NCBI RefSeq assembly: GCF_000425565.1
Contig: NZ_AUDR01000015.1
Coordinates: 186,001-250,000 of the forward strand
Direction of reading: 5' to 3'
DNA from: Tepidiphilus margaritifer DSM 15129
Lineage (GTDB): Bacteria > Pseudomonadota > Gammaproteobacteria > Burkholderiales > Rhodocyclaceae
Length of the DNA: 64,000 nt
Part shown: positions 1 through 8,227 of the stretch, piece after piece
How positions within the stretch are numbered: the stretch's first letter is position 1
Layout: each line of letters begins with the position of its first letter
The notes under the pieces: generated by a model
What the model was told of the DNA's origin: nothing
The model's input: the letters and a program-made list of their open reading frames with translations, nothing else
Databases searched by the model: none
Position numbers and translations under genes: made by a program

Positions 1-593
1 AGAAAGCCGGCCTCGACAAAAGCCCCGAAGTGAAGGCCGAGATGGAGCTCGCCCGCCAGGGCGTGCTCGTGCGCGCCTACCTCAAGGATTTCGTCGCCAA
101 GAACCCCGTGAGCGAAGAAGAGATCAAGAACGCCTACGAGAAAATCAAGACGATGTACTCGGGCAACGAATTCCACACGCGCCACATCCTGGTGGAGAAC
201 GAGGATCAGGCCAAGGACATCATCGCCAAGCTCGGGAAGGGCGCCTCGTGGGATGAGCTGGCCAAACAGTCGAAAGACCCCGGCAGCAAGGACAAGGGGG
301 GCGACCTCGGCTGGGTGACGCCCGACATGTTCGTGCCCGACTTTGGCACGGCGCTGGGCAAGATGCAGAAGGGCGAGACCTCCAAGGCTCCGGTCAAGAC
401 CCAGTTCGGCTACCACGTGATCCGCGTCGACGACGTGCGTCCGCAAACTCCGCCGCCGCTCGAGCAGATTCGGCCGCAGATCGAACAGCAGCTGCAGCAG
501 CAGAAGATCCAGAAACACATCGAAGAGCTGGTCGCCAAGGCGAAAGTCGAAGAGGCTTCATCTTCCGGTTCCAAGGCGGGCAAGCCCGAGTAA
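1..593 (+). CDS. PpiC-type (parvulin) peptidyl-prolyl isomerase, 5'-truncated by window edge
   Basis: This is the C-terminal part of a parvulin-type prolyl isomerase/foldase of the PpiC/SurA/PrsA group, which helps exported proteins fold, usually in the periplasm. The frame is already open at the first base of the window, so the start and any signal peptide lie upstream; the GTG at 30 is internal. After a helical segment, the parvulin core begins near the FHTRHILVEN motif and continues through the glycine-rich GGDLGWV and FGYHVIRV motifs, all typical of the family. A basic/acidic helical tail and a short Ser/Gly/Lys-rich end follow. Full-length relatives are about 260 residues, so roughly 60-70 residues are missing. 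The next gene is convergent, with a long hairpin between them. The specific orthologue cannot be named without the N-terminus. Confidence 0.9.
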   Translation, partial: KAGLDKSPEVKAEMELARQGVLVRAYLKDFVAKNPVSEEEIKNAYEKIKTMYSGNEFHTRHILVENEDQAKDIIAKLGKGASWDELAKQSKDPGSKDKGGDLGWVTPDMFVPDFGTALGKMQKGETSKAPVKTQFGYHVIRVDDVRPQTPPPLEQIRPQIEQQLQQQKIQKHIEELVAKAKVEEASSSGSKAGKPE

Positions 594-607
594 GGCTTTA
601 CCCTGCT

Positions 608-638
608 GCCCGACCTCCTCTCGGAGAGGGGGTCGGGC
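608..638. repeat. Long hairpin between convergent ppiC-type and asmA-type genes
   Basis: GCCCGACC (608-615) pairs with GGTCGGGC (631-638), and an inner stem CCTCTC (617-622) pairs with GAGAGG (624-629). It lies between two convergent stop codons, a usual place for a bidirectional terminator, but neither side has a T tract. It could be a weak terminator or a REP-like palindrome. Confidence 0.45.
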
Positions 639-649
639 GCATCGACCTT

Positions 650-2386
650 TCAGCGCCGCTGCAGACCGCGCAGAAGCTCCTCGATCGCCGGGCCCACGGG
701 CGGCACCGGCAGATCGGGGGCCGGCGCGAGGCGTCGCTTGATCGCCTCCTTGGCCACTTCTTTCGCCAATTCCTCCATCACGACGCGGTATTTCGGCGAG
801 GTGATCGGTCCTTGCACTTCCAGCGGAATCGGCACGCCCAGCAAGATACCGAGCAAAGCATCCTGCCGCACCACAGGCAGGTCGGCGAGCAGGAGCGTGA
901 AGCGCCACGCCAACCATGAACGGCGCAAGTCTACGCTGCCGGCTCCGCGCACCGTGAAGCGTTCGGTCCGGCCATAGAAATCCTGACTACGCAGCACCCC
1001 TCGTTCGAGCCGGGCACTGGCCGAGATCTCGGCAAAGGGGGTACGACCGCGATCGGCACTATTTCCTTTCTTGCCGCCCAAAACGGACGAAGCCTCGCGC
1101 AGCAAGCGATCGACGTCCACCCCCAGCACGGCGCCGTCGACGATGCGCGCCTGCACCCGTCCGGCAGCCGTCTCCAGCCACTGCGGCGGCGCCCAGCCAC
1201 GTCCCGTCACCGAGAAACGCGCCTCGCCTCGGCCGGTGAGCCGACTCGTGCCCTGAAGCGTGGTGAGCAGGGCCGCCACGTCCATCCCTTCGAGCATGCC
1301 TTCGGTCTGCCACGCCCGTTTGGCCGGTTCGATACGGCCGGTGAGCGCGAACCGTCCGCCGAAGGCGCCGCCCTGCAAGGAGTCGATCGCGAATGCCGCG
1401 TCCTGCCATCGTCCCTGCAAACGCACGTCGCGCGGCGCAACCCCTTGGGCCCGCTCACCGAGCCAAGGCTCGAGATCCAGGGTGTCGGCAGCGAGCACCA
1501 CTTCCCCACGAAGCGCAGCAGGGCTGAAGGAGCCCTTGCCGCGCACCGTGCTGCGATCGAGTTTTAACACCATATCGTCGAGGACGAGCGTCTGCCCGTC
1601 CCAGAGCACTCGCCCTTGTCCCTCGACCCGACGCAATGCCTGCGATGGGAGTGCGAACTCGTACCCTTGACTGGCGAGCCAGGCGCGAAGATCGGCGGCC
1701 GTGAGTGTGAGATCCCCGGCGAAGTTCCCACCCTGGATGCCTTCGGCGAATGTTCCCGTGACCCGGGCGGAGATTCCGAAAAAAACGCACTCCAGCCATC
1801 CGTCCAACGGCCGCGCGGGCACGAGCGGACCTGCTTCGAGCTGGCATGGGCCCAGGTGAAGTGCCTGGGCAGCACCCTCGCCATGCCAAAAAAGCTCGAC
1901 CGCGCGCAAACGAATCGATTCCACCGCGAAGGCCGCCGCGGATGCCCCCACGGCTCCGATCGTGGCTTCCGTTGCCGTCGCCCCCTTCGCCGGCCTGGAT
2001 GACGGAAGGAACACCCAGTTACCCCCACCGGGGCCACGTTCAAGATGCAGCACCACCCCATCGGCATCGATCGAGGCGATTTCGAGGCGCCGCTGCAATA
2101 GCGGCAAGAGCTCCACCCCGATCGCGAGGCGTCGGATCGCGGCAAACTCGGAAGCAAACCCCGGCGGAGAGGCGACATGGACATCCTGCACTTCCAGGGC
2201 CAGGCGAGGCCAGAACTCGAGATGCATCGGCCCGGCGAAGCGCACCGCACGGCCCAGGCGTGCTTGAGCCCACCCTTCGAGCTCGCCGCGATAGCGTTCA
2301 AGATCGAAAGTCGCGACGAACAGGACAAACGCCCCCGCCCCGGCCAGAACGGCCAAGGCGAGGGCGAAGAGGATGCGCCGTTTCAC
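650..2386 (-). CDS. AsmA family protein
   Basis: This is a 578-residue member of the AsmA/YhdP group, inner-membrane-anchored proteins with a large periplasmic beta-rich groove linked to lipid transport or homeostasis of the outer membrane. The N-terminus has a single hydrophobic anchor (about residues 4-24) followed by the family's opening pattern, FDLERYRGELEGWAQARLGR and a WPRLALEVQDV motif. The C-terminal third has the usual AsmA_2 features, including GRGEARFSVTGRG and FYGRTERFTVRGAGSVDL. The frame stays open to 2431, but I chose the GTG at 2386: it starts exactly at the Lys-Arg-Arg/hydrophobic anchor and avoids overlap with the acyl-CoA dehydrogenase gene ending at 2400. The substrate cannot be read from sequence. 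A functional link to the neighbouring beta-oxidation genes is not shown. Confidence 0.88.
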   Translation of the reverse strand: MKRRILFALALAVLAGAGAFVLFVATFDLERYRGELEGWAQARLGRAVRFAGPMHLEFWPRLALEVQDVHVASPPGFASEFAAIRRLAIGVELLPLLQRRLEIASIDADGVVLHLERGPGGGNWVFLPSSRPAKGATATEATIGAVGASAAAFAVESIRLRAVELFWHGEGAAQALHLGPCQLEAGPLVPARPLDGWLECVFFGISARVTGTFAEGIQGGNFAGDLTLTAADLRAWLASQGYEFALPSQALRRVEGQGRVLWDGQTLVLDDMVLKLDRSTVRGKGSFSPAALRGEVVLAADTLDLEPWLGERAQGVAPRDVRLQGRWQDAAFAIDSLQGGAFGGRFALTGRIEPAKRAWQTEGMLEGMDVAALLTTLQGTSRLTGRGEARFSVTGRGWAPPQWLETAAGRVQARIVDGAVLGVDVDRLLREASSVLGGKKGNSADRGRTPFAEISASARLERGVLRSQDFYGRTERFTVRGAGSVDLRRSWLAWRFTLLLADLPVVRQDALLGILLGVPIPLEVQGPITSPKYRVVMEELAKEVAKEAIKRRLAPAPDLPVPPVGPAIEELLRGLQRR

Positions 2387-2399
2387 CGGCAAGGCCGAC

Positions 2400-4196
2400 T
2401 CAGAACATCTCCTCGTCGAGCGCGAGCACACCGGCCGAGCCTTCGCTGACCGTTACCCCAAGCGCCGGGGCGCGGGCGAGGACATGGTCGGCATAGAAAC
2501 GCGCCGTGCCGATCTTGGCCCGGTAGAACGCCGGATCCTGCGCCCCTTCGGCCAGACGCTTGGCCGCCACCAGCGCCGACAGACCGAGTTGCCAGCCGCC
2601 GCAGACGATGCCGAAGAGCTCGAGCAGCGGCACCGAAACCGCATGGGCCGCTTTTGGATTGGACCCGTAGGTCTCGAGGATGTAGGCTACGCCTTTTTCC
2701 AGGGCGTCGATGCCGGCGCCCAGCCGGCGCGCGAGCACGCCGAATTCCTCGCCGGGCTGGGCACGCAATTTCTCCGCCGCCAGGCGCATCTCTTCGATGA
2801 GTCCGCGGGCGATGACGCCTCCGTTGCGGGCGATCTTGCGGCCGATGAGATCGTTGGACTGGATCGCGGTGGTGCCCTCGTAGATGGGGGTGATGCGCGC
2901 ATCCCGGTAGTGCTGCGCCGCGCCCGTCTCTTCGATGAAGCCCATGCCGCCGTGCACCTGGATGCCGAGCGAGGCGATGGTCACCGAGTTCTCGGTGCAC
3001 CACCCCTTGACCACGGGGGTCATGAGCTCGACGAAGCCACGACTGCGCTGGCGCACCGACTCGTCCGGATGGTGATGGGCCAGGTCGAACGCCGCCCCCA
3101 CCGTATAGGCGAGCGCACGCATGGCCTCGGTCTGCGATTTCATCAGCATCAGCATGCGCCGCACGTCGGGATGGCGGATGATGGGCACTCGCGGCCCGCT
3201 CTTGACCCCGACCTCGAACCCCTGGATGCGTTCCTTGGCGTAGGAGAGCGCCTTCTGATAGGCGCGCTCGGACAGCGCAAGACCTTCGAGGCCGACAGCG
3301 AAGCGCGCCTCGTTCATCATGATGAACATGTATTCGAGGCCGCGATTGGGCTCGCCCACCAGGGTGCCGACCGCGCCGCCGTGGTCACCGAAGGAGAGCA
3401 CGCAGGTGGGGCTGGCGTGGATGCCGAGCTTGTGTTCGATGGAAACACAGCGCACGTCGTTGCGTGCCCCCAGACTGCCATCGGGGTTGACGAGAAACTT
3501 TGGCACGACGAAAAGCGAGATGCCCTTGACCCCCTCGGGTGCGCCGGGCAGGCGCGCGAGCACGAGGTGCACGATGTTCTCGGCCAGGTCGTGTTCCCCA
3601 TAGGTGATGAAAATCTTCTGGCCGTAGAGCTTGTAGGTACCGTCGCCCACCGGCTCGGCGCGGGTGCGCACTGCCGAGAGGTCGGAGCCAGCCTGCGGCT
3701 CGGTGAGGTTCATCGTGCCGGTCCACTCGCCGCCCACCATCTTGGGCAGGTACATCTTCTTCTGCTCGGGCGAGCCGCACAGCATGAGGGCCTCGATCGC
3801 CCCCTGGGTGAGCATGGGGCACAGCGAGAAGGCGAGGTTCGAACCTTTCCACAGTTCCATCACGGCGGTGGCCACCACCTTGGGCAATCCTTGCCCGCCG
3901 AACTCGGGCGAGCAGGCGAGCGCCGTCCAGCCGCCCTGGCGGAAGGCGGTGTAGGCCTCCTTCCAGCCGGGCGCCGTCTTCACTTCGCCCTCCTGCCACA
4001 CGGCCCCGTGCACGTCACCGACCCGATTCAGGGGGGCGAGCACTTCCTCGGCGAACTTGCCGCCCTCTTCGAGGATGGCTGCCACCACGTCGGGGCTGGC
4101 CTCCTCGCATTGCGGCAGGCGGGCGATCTGCTCGAGGCCGATCAGCTCTTCGAGCACGAAACGCATGTCTTTCAGCGGGGCACGATATTCACTCAT
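2400..4196 (-). CDS. Acyl-CoA dehydrogenase with extended C-terminal domain
   Basis: This is a flavoenzyme that oxidises acyl-CoA to 2-enoyl-CoA and passes electrons to ETF. At 598 residues it belongs to the long subgroup with an extra C-terminal helical domain (FadE5/AcdA-like), not the usual 380-residue type. The FAD/substrate region MNLTEPQAGSDLSAVRTRA is near residues 162-180. The catalytic glutamate is probably Glu440, in IYEGTTAIQ after the VHGGMGF motif. The N-terminus matches the family (MSEYRAPLKDMRFVLEEL), and AGGAG lies eight bases before the ATG, supporting this start. etfA and etfB lie upstream on the same strand, separated by one membrane-protein gene, and supply the electron acceptor. 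Chain-length specificity cannot be assigned. Confidence 0.95.
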   Translation of the reverse strand: MSEYRAPLKDMRFVLEELIGLEQIARLPQCEEASPDVVAAILEEGGKFAEEVLAPLNRVGDVHGAVWQEGEVKTAPGWKEAYTAFRQGGWTALACSPEFGGQGLPKVVATAVMELWKGSNLAFSLCPMLTQGAIEALMLCGSPEQKKMYLPKMVGGEWTGTMNLTEPQAGSDLSAVRTRAEPVGDGTYKLYGQKIFITYGEHDLAENIVHLVLARLPGAPEGVKGISLFVVPKFLVNPDGSLGARNDVRCVSIEHKLGIHASPTCVLSFGDHGGAVGTLVGEPNRGLEYMFIMMNEARFAVGLEGLALSERAYQKALSYAKERIQGFEVGVKSGPRVPIIRHPDVRRMLMLMKSQTEAMRALAYTVGAAFDLAHHHPDESVRQRSRGFVELMTPVVKGWCTENSVTIASLGIQVHGGMGFIEETGAAQHYRDARITPIYEGTTAIQSNDLIGRKIARNGGVIARGLIEEMRLAAEKLRAQPGEEFGVLARRLGAGIDALEKGVAYILETYGSNPKAAHAVSVPLLELFGIVCGGWQLGLSALVAAKRLAEGAQDPAFYRAKIGTARFYADHVLARAPALGVTVSEGSAGVLALDEEMF

Positions 4197-4230
4197 GGAT
4201 TACTCCTGAAGGGTCCTCATCGATGAAATC

Positions 4231-4247
4231 CCGGAGCCTTGCTCCGG
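4231..4247 (-). terminator. Hairpin downstream of the CbiM-like gene (weak terminator candidate)
   Basis: CCGGAGC (4231-4237) and GCTCCGG (4241-4247) form a perfect seven-base stem with a three-base loop. It sits between the stop of the CbiM-like gene and the start of the acyl-CoA dehydrogenase gene on the minus strand. Only a short GATTTC follows instead of a real T tract, so termination is uncertain. Confidence 0.35.
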
Positions 4248-4291
4248 TGCTCGTTCCCTTGCCATCCCCGGTCGAATGCCGGCTTCGTTTT

Positions 4292-4957
4292 TCATTTGTT
4301 TTTCAGGTATCGGGCATCGTCGAAAGCCGCCACCCAGTCCGGGCGATAGACCACGAACATCGTGATCACCGCCCCGCTGAGCCACGACTCGGCAAAGCCC
4401 ATGAGCACGAAATAGGGTGCCCAATCTTGCAGCAGATGCTCCAGGGGATAGGCTCCAGCCCCCCAAAGCACCAGGATGGCGAGCGCCCCCTCGGCGATCA
4501 GCGTCAATCCCGATCCGAAGAAGGCCACCACGAAAATGAACACGAAAAAGTGCGCCGGCAAGGAGCGCGCGATGAAACGGCGCCAGAAATCGGCGAAAGC
4601 CACTGGCCAGACCGCGGTCACGAGGAAGTTGAGCGCGAACGCCGGCGCGTCGAATGCGCCGTTCGCACAGACCACGGCGAGCGCCAAGCCCAGTGCCAGG
4701 GTGGCGAGCGGCGCCCCCAGCGAGAGCGTGGCCGCCATCGCTCCCAACACATGAAAGGTGAGCCCCGCTTCGATACCGGCACGGATGCTCCACAGCAGCG
4801 CCAATCCCAACGCCCACCCGGCAACGAGATGGAAACGCCGGTCGTCCTTGAGCGCCTGCCAAGGGGTGCGGCGCCAGCCGCGCCAGAGCCACACCCCCGC
4901 TAGCACCCAGGAGCCGACGATCCATTCTTCAGGGAAGAGCGCCGAAGGCAGGTTCAT
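4292..4957 (-). CDS. CbiM-like integral membrane protein (COG3235 type)
   Basis: This is a 221-residue polytopic membrane protein resembling CbiM, the membrane component of cobalt/nickel energy-coupling-factor transporters, in the subgroup known from proteobacteria as COG3235. The sequence is mostly hydrophobic, with about six or seven membrane segments. The HVLGAMAATLSLGAPLA stretch is the CbiM-like region, and the C-terminal FVVYRPDWVAAFDDARYL is characteristic of the subgroup. No CbiN, CbiQ or CbiO component is encoded nearby, so it is an orphan and its transport role is unproven. It sits between etfA (14 bases upstream) and the acyl-CoA dehydrogenase gene on the same strand, but no biochemical link is evident. 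Confidence 0.75.
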   Translation of the reverse strand: MNLPSALFPEEWIVGSWVLAGVWLWRGWRRTPWQALKDDRRFHLVAGWALGLALLWSIRAGIEAGLTFHVLGAMAATLSLGAPLATLALGLALAVVCANGAFDAPAFALNFLVTAVWPVAFADFWRRFIARSLPAHFFVFIFVVAFFGSGLTLIAEGALAILVLWGAGAYPLEHLLQDWAPYFVLMGFAESWLSGAVITMFVVYRPDWVAAFDDARYLKNK

Positions 4958-4970
4958 TGCGCCGCGCGGC

Positions 4971-5900
4971 TCACAATTTCTGCGTCAGCTCCGGCACCGC
5001 CTGGAAGAGATCGGCCACCAGGCCGTAGTCGGCCACCTGGAAGATGGGCGCTTCGGGATCCTTGTTGATCGCCACGATCACCTTGGAATCTTTCATCCCG
5101 GCCAGGTGCTGGATGGCCCCCGAGATGCCAATGGCGACGTAGAGCTCGGGCGCGACGATCTTGCCCGTCTGCCCTACCTGATAGTCGTTGGGTGCGTAGC
5201 CCGCGTCCACGGCGGCGCGCGAGGCGCCGATAGCCGCGCCGAGCTTGTCGGCGAGCGGTTCGAGCAACTCGTGGAATTTCTCCGCGCTCCCCAGGCCGCG
5301 CCCACCGGAGACGATCACCCGGGCGTTCGTCAGCTCGGGGCGGGCCGACTTGGTCACCTCCCGGCCAACCACCTTGGTGGGCCCCGGCTCGGCGATCGCC
5401 TCGATCGTCTCGATGGGGGCGTTTCCGCCGTCCGCTACGGCGTCGAACGCCGTACCGCGCACGGTGATCACCTTGATGGGATCGCTCGAGCGCACGGTGG
5501 CGAGCGCATTACCGGCATAGATCGGGCGCACGAAGGTATCGGCGTCGATCACTTTCACGATGTCGGAGATCTGCGCCACGTCCAGCAAAGCGGCGATGCG
5601 CGGGGCCACGTTTTTGCCAAAGGCCGTGGCCGGCACGAGGATGTGGGTGTATTCCTTGGCGATTTTGAGCGCCTGGGCAGCGAGCGCCTCGGCGGTGAGA
5701 TCGGCGAGCGCCGGCGAATCGGCAAGCAGCACTCGGGCCACGCCCTCGAGCTTGGCCGCCTGCTCGGCGACCGCCCGGCAGCCATGGCCGGCCACCAGCA
5801 CGTCGGCTGCCGCACCCAGCGCCTTGGCCGCCCCCAAGGCATGCGCCGTGGCCGGGGCGAGTTTCTGGTTGTCGTGTTCGGCGATGACGAGAATTTTCAT
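4971..5900 (-). CDS. etfA: Electron transfer flavoprotein subunit alpha
   Basis: This is the alpha subunit of the EtfAB heterodimer, a soluble FAD carrier that takes electrons from acyl-CoA dehydrogenases and delivers them to ETF:quinone oxidoreductase. At 309 residues it has the normal length. The N-terminal alpha/beta domain begins [14 protein letters not shown]. The C-terminal FAD domain is complete, with [20 protein letters not shown], the [10 protein letters not shown] and [14 protein letters not shown] motifs, and the closing [13 protein letters not shown]. It lies 17 bases downstream of etfB in the same direction, the usual pairing. An acyl-CoA dehydrogenase gene lies downstream, so all three likely act together in fatty or branched-chain acyl-CoA oxidation. 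Confidence 0.97.
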   Translation of the reverse strand: MKILVIAEHDNQKLAPATAHALGAAKALGAAADVLVAGHGCRAVAEQAAKLEGVARVLLADSPALADLTAEALAAQALKIAKEYTHILVPATAFGKNVAPRIAALLDVAQISDIVKVIDADTFVRPIYAGNALATVRSSDPIKVITVRGTAFDAVADGGNAPIETIEAIAEPGPTKVVGREVTKSARPELTNARVIVSGGRGLGSAEKFHELLEPLADKLGAAIGASRAAVDAGYAPNDYQVGQTGKIVAPELYVAIGISGAIQHLAGMKDSKVIVAINKDPEAPIFQVADYGLVADLFQAVPELTQKL

Positions 5901-5917
5901 GGTATTGGGCTCCCCGC

Positions 5918-6667
5918 TCAGATCACTTTGGCTTCATTGCGCAGTTTCTCGACGAGCTCATCGACGCTGCCGACCATCACGCCCGCCTTGCGCTTGGGCG
6001 GCTCTTCGACCTTGAGCGTGACGAGCCGCGGCGTGACGTCTACGCCGAGCGCTTCGGGCGTGAGCGTGTCGATGGGCTTTTTCTTCGCCTTCATGATGTT
6101 GGGAAGCGTCGCGAACCGGGGTTCGTTCAGACGCAGGTCGGTGGTGATGACCGCAGGCAGCGGCAGTTCGAGCGTCTCCAGGCCTCCGTCGACTTCGCGC
6201 GTGACCACGGCCTTGCCGTCGGCGATCACAACCTTGGAGGCGAAGGTGGCTTGCGGCCAACCGAGCAGCGCCGCCAACATCTGACCGGTCTGGTTCGCGT
6301 CGTCGTCGATCGCCTGTTTGCCGGCGATCACCAAGCCCGGTTGCTCTTTCTCCACCACGGCTTTGAGGAGCTTGGCCACCGCCAGCGGCTGCAGCTCCAC
6401 GTCGGTCTGTACCAGGATGCCGCGATCCGCCCCCATGGCCATGGCCGCGCGCAGGGTTTCCTGGCACTGGGCCACGCCACAGCTGACCACGATGACTTCA
6501 CTGGCCACGCCCGCTTCCTTGAGCCGAATCGCCTCTTCCACGGCGATCTCGTCGAAGGGGTTCATGGACATTTTGACGTTGGCGGTATCCACGCCGCTGC
6601 CGTCGGGCTTGACGCGGATCTTGACGTTGTAATCCACCACGCGTTTGACCGGTACCAGAATTTTCAT
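5918..6667 (-). CDS. etfB: Electron transfer flavoprotein subunit beta
   Basis: This is the beta subunit of ETF, which binds AMP and docks onto partner dehydrogenases. Its 249 residues show the family features: [19 protein letters not shown] at the start, [19 protein letters not shown], the AMP-site segment with GADRGILV, and the ETF beta signature [20 protein letters not shown] followed by [18 protein letters not shown] (the recognition-loop region). It is the first gene of a minus-strand set with etfA. Its promoter region is shared with a divergent TetR-family regulator and contains a perfect 18-bp palindrome, so repression by that regulator is a reasonable inference. Confidence 0.97.
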   Translation of the reverse strand: MKILVPVKRVVDYNVKIRVKPDGSGVDTANVKMSMNPFDEIAVEEAIRLKEAGVASEVIVVSCGVAQCQETLRAAMAMGADRGILVQTDVELQPLAVAKLLKAVVEKEQPGLVIAGKQAIDDDANQTGQMLAALLGWPQATFASKVVIADGKAVVTREVDGGLETLELPLPAVITTDLRLNEPRFATLPNIMKAKKKPIDTLTPEALGVDVTPRLVTLKVEEPPKRKAGVMVGSVDELVEKLRNEAKVI

Positions 6668-6740
6668 TTTTCTCCCCGAGTTGAGTATGCCATCTCGACC
6701 TCGCCCGACCGAGCCGGGCCACCCCTTGCGGGATCGTGCT

Positions 6741-6758
6741 CCATACGGTATCGTATGG
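6741..6758. promoter_or_regulatory. Perfect inverted repeat between etfB and tetR (operator candidate)
   Basis: CCATACG (6741-6747), spacer GTAT, CGTATGG (6752-6758) is an exact inverted repeat in the 107-base region between divergent etfB and the TetR gene. The size and location are typical of a TetR-family operator controlling both its own gene and the divergent operon. That this regulator binds it is inferred. Confidence 0.7.
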
Positions 6759-6774
6759 AAAGGATTTCGTCAAG

Positions 6775-7413
6775 ATGGCAACGGTGAACGACCCAAATCG
6801 CCCTCCCTCCGAGCGTACTCCGCTCGATCGATCTGCCTGGATCGAGGCGGCGATCGAGCTCATCGCCACCGAAGGGATCGCCGGCCTGCGCATCGAAACG
6901 CTGGCTCGCCGCCTGCGCGTCACCAAGGGCAGTTTCTACTGGCATTTTCGCGACCGGCGCTCACTGCAGCAAGCGCTGCTCGAACACTGGCGCGAGGGGC
7001 GCATCCGCGACATCCACAAGCAGACCCGCGCCCTCCCCGGCCGTGAAGCCGAGCAGCTGCGCCACGTGATCGACGTCTATAGCGCGAGCCGCAACCGCAA
7101 GGGCATCCTCATCGAACTAGCCATCCGTGAATGGGCGCAGCGCGACCCGGAAGTGGCCGAAGTGGTGGCCGAAGTCGATGCGATCCGGCTCGCCTGCGCT
7201 CGCGATCTGTTTCTCGCCCTGGGGCTCACGGAAGAAGAGGCCACGGCGCGGGCCACGCTCCTCTACGCCTACGTCTTCGGTTTCTCGCTCATGCACGTCG
7301 AGCGCATGCCGCAGGAAATCGAGCGCCTGAAAACGCGCATCGCCGGCTGGATCACCGGACCCGTGGCGGAAAGCGGGCAGGAAAACGGCAGCAAGCAAGG
7401 CTTTTTCGGGTAG
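6775..7413 (+). CDS. TetR/AcrR family transcriptional regulator divergent from etfB
   Basis: This is a 212-residue helix-turn-helix repressor of the TetR family. The N-terminal domain has the classical pattern: WIEAAIELIATEGIAGLRIE, then LARRLRVTKGSFYWHFRDR, where the recognition helix and the FYWHF motif are clear. The ligand-binding C-terminal domain is not recognisable beyond the family. The frame is open from a GTG at 6736, but that start would place the coding region across the 18-bp palindrome, so I chose the ATG at 6775 (MATVND). It is divergent from etfB and convergent with tatD (4 bases between stops). The context suggests control of the acyl-CoA oxidation genes in response to an acyl-CoA; this is an inference. 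Confidence 0.9.
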   Translation: MATVNDPNRPPSERTPLDRSAWIEAAIELIATEGIAGLRIETLARRLRVTKGSFYWHFRDRRSLQQALLEHWREGRIRDIHKQTRALPGREAEQLRHVIDVYSASRNRKGILIELAIREWAQRDPEVAEVVAEVDAIRLACARDLFLALGLTEEEATARATLLYAYVFGFSLMHVERMPQEIERLKTRIAGWITGPVAESGQENGSKQGFFG

Positions 7414-7417
7414 GCAT

Positions 7418-8227
7418 TCACAATCGGAGCACACGGCGCGCGTTCTCGCTCGTGCGCTCGATCACTTCGGCAACCGTACAGCCGCGCAGCTCCGCGAGGA
7501 TCTCGGCGTAGCGCGCCAGATCTGCCGGCACGGTGCGCCGGTCTTGCGCCCAGACGGGGGGGATGTCCGGCCCGTCGGTCTCGAGCACGATCGATTCCCA
7601 GGGCAACTCGGCCGCGAGCCGGCGTACGTGGCGAGAGCCTTCGTAGCTCATCGTGCCGCCGAATCCCAGGGCAAAGCCCAGGCGCAGCGCCCGCTCGGCC
7701 TGGGCGAAGGAACCATTGAAGGCGTGCAGGATGCCGCCGACCAGACGATGTTTCGCCAGACTCTGGAGCACGTCCTCGACGGCGCGGCGCACGTGCAGGA
7801 TCAACGGCAGACCGAGCTTTTGGGCCAGGCGCAGCTGGGCTTCGAACCAGGGCCGCTGCACGTCGAGCGCAGGAGTGGCGACGAAACGATCGAGCCCGAT
7901 TTCCCCGATCGCCACGCAGGGGTGCGACTCGATCCAGGATTCCAGCTGTGCCATCACGGCGGCGCGGGCAGCGGGCGCATCCAAGGGGGCACCGGCGAGC
8001 GCCTCGGCGTGGCGCTGCGCCTGCGCGACATAGAGCGGATGCACCCCCCAGGCGAGCCGCGCCTCGGGCACGTCCCGGCATTTCTCCGCTTGCCGGGCAA
8101 AGCGCGCCGGCTCCACGCCCGGCACGACGAAGAGGCCGACGCCGCACGCGCGCGCCGCCGCGAGCAAGGCGCCGCGATCGGCGTCGTATTCTTCGGCATC
8201 CCAATGCAGGTGGGTGTCGATCAGCAT
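7418..8227 (-). CDS. TatD family metal-dependent hydrolase
   Basis: This is a 269-residue TatD-type amidohydrolase-fold enzyme, a family with 3'-5' DNase activity in DNA repair and quality control. Metal ligands are visible: the HxH pair in DTHLHWD (His6, His8), the glutamate in IGEIGLDR, the histidines in LPLILHVRRA and ILHAFNGS, and the aspartate in LETDGPDIPP. The frame is open far upstream, but homology begins at MLIDTHLHWD. That ATG (8227) overlaps the stop of the enoyl-CoA hydratase-like gene within ATGCTGA, which suggests translational coupling. Whether it corresponds to TatD, YcfH or YjjV cannot be decided here. Confidence 0.93.
   Translation of the reverse strand: MLIDTHLHWDAEEYDADRGALLAAARACGVGLFVVPGVEPARFARQAEKCRDVPEARLAWGVHPLYVAQAQRHAEALAGAPLDAPAARAAVMAQLESWIESHPCVAIGEIGLDRFVATPALDVQRPWFEAQLRLAQKLGLPLILHVRRAVEDVLQSLAKHRLVGGILHAFNGSFAQAERALRLGFALGFGGTMSYEGSRHVRRLAAELPWESIVLETDGPDIPPVWAQDRRTVPADLARYAEILAELRGCTVAEVIERTSENARRVLRL

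Noticed and set aside
2373-4226. 617-codon open frame on the plus strand opposite the acyl-CoA dehydrogenase gene
   Set aside because: Its codon pattern and His/Arg/Gly-rich translation are those of an antisense shadow in GC-rich DNA; the minus-strand gene has clear domain motifs.
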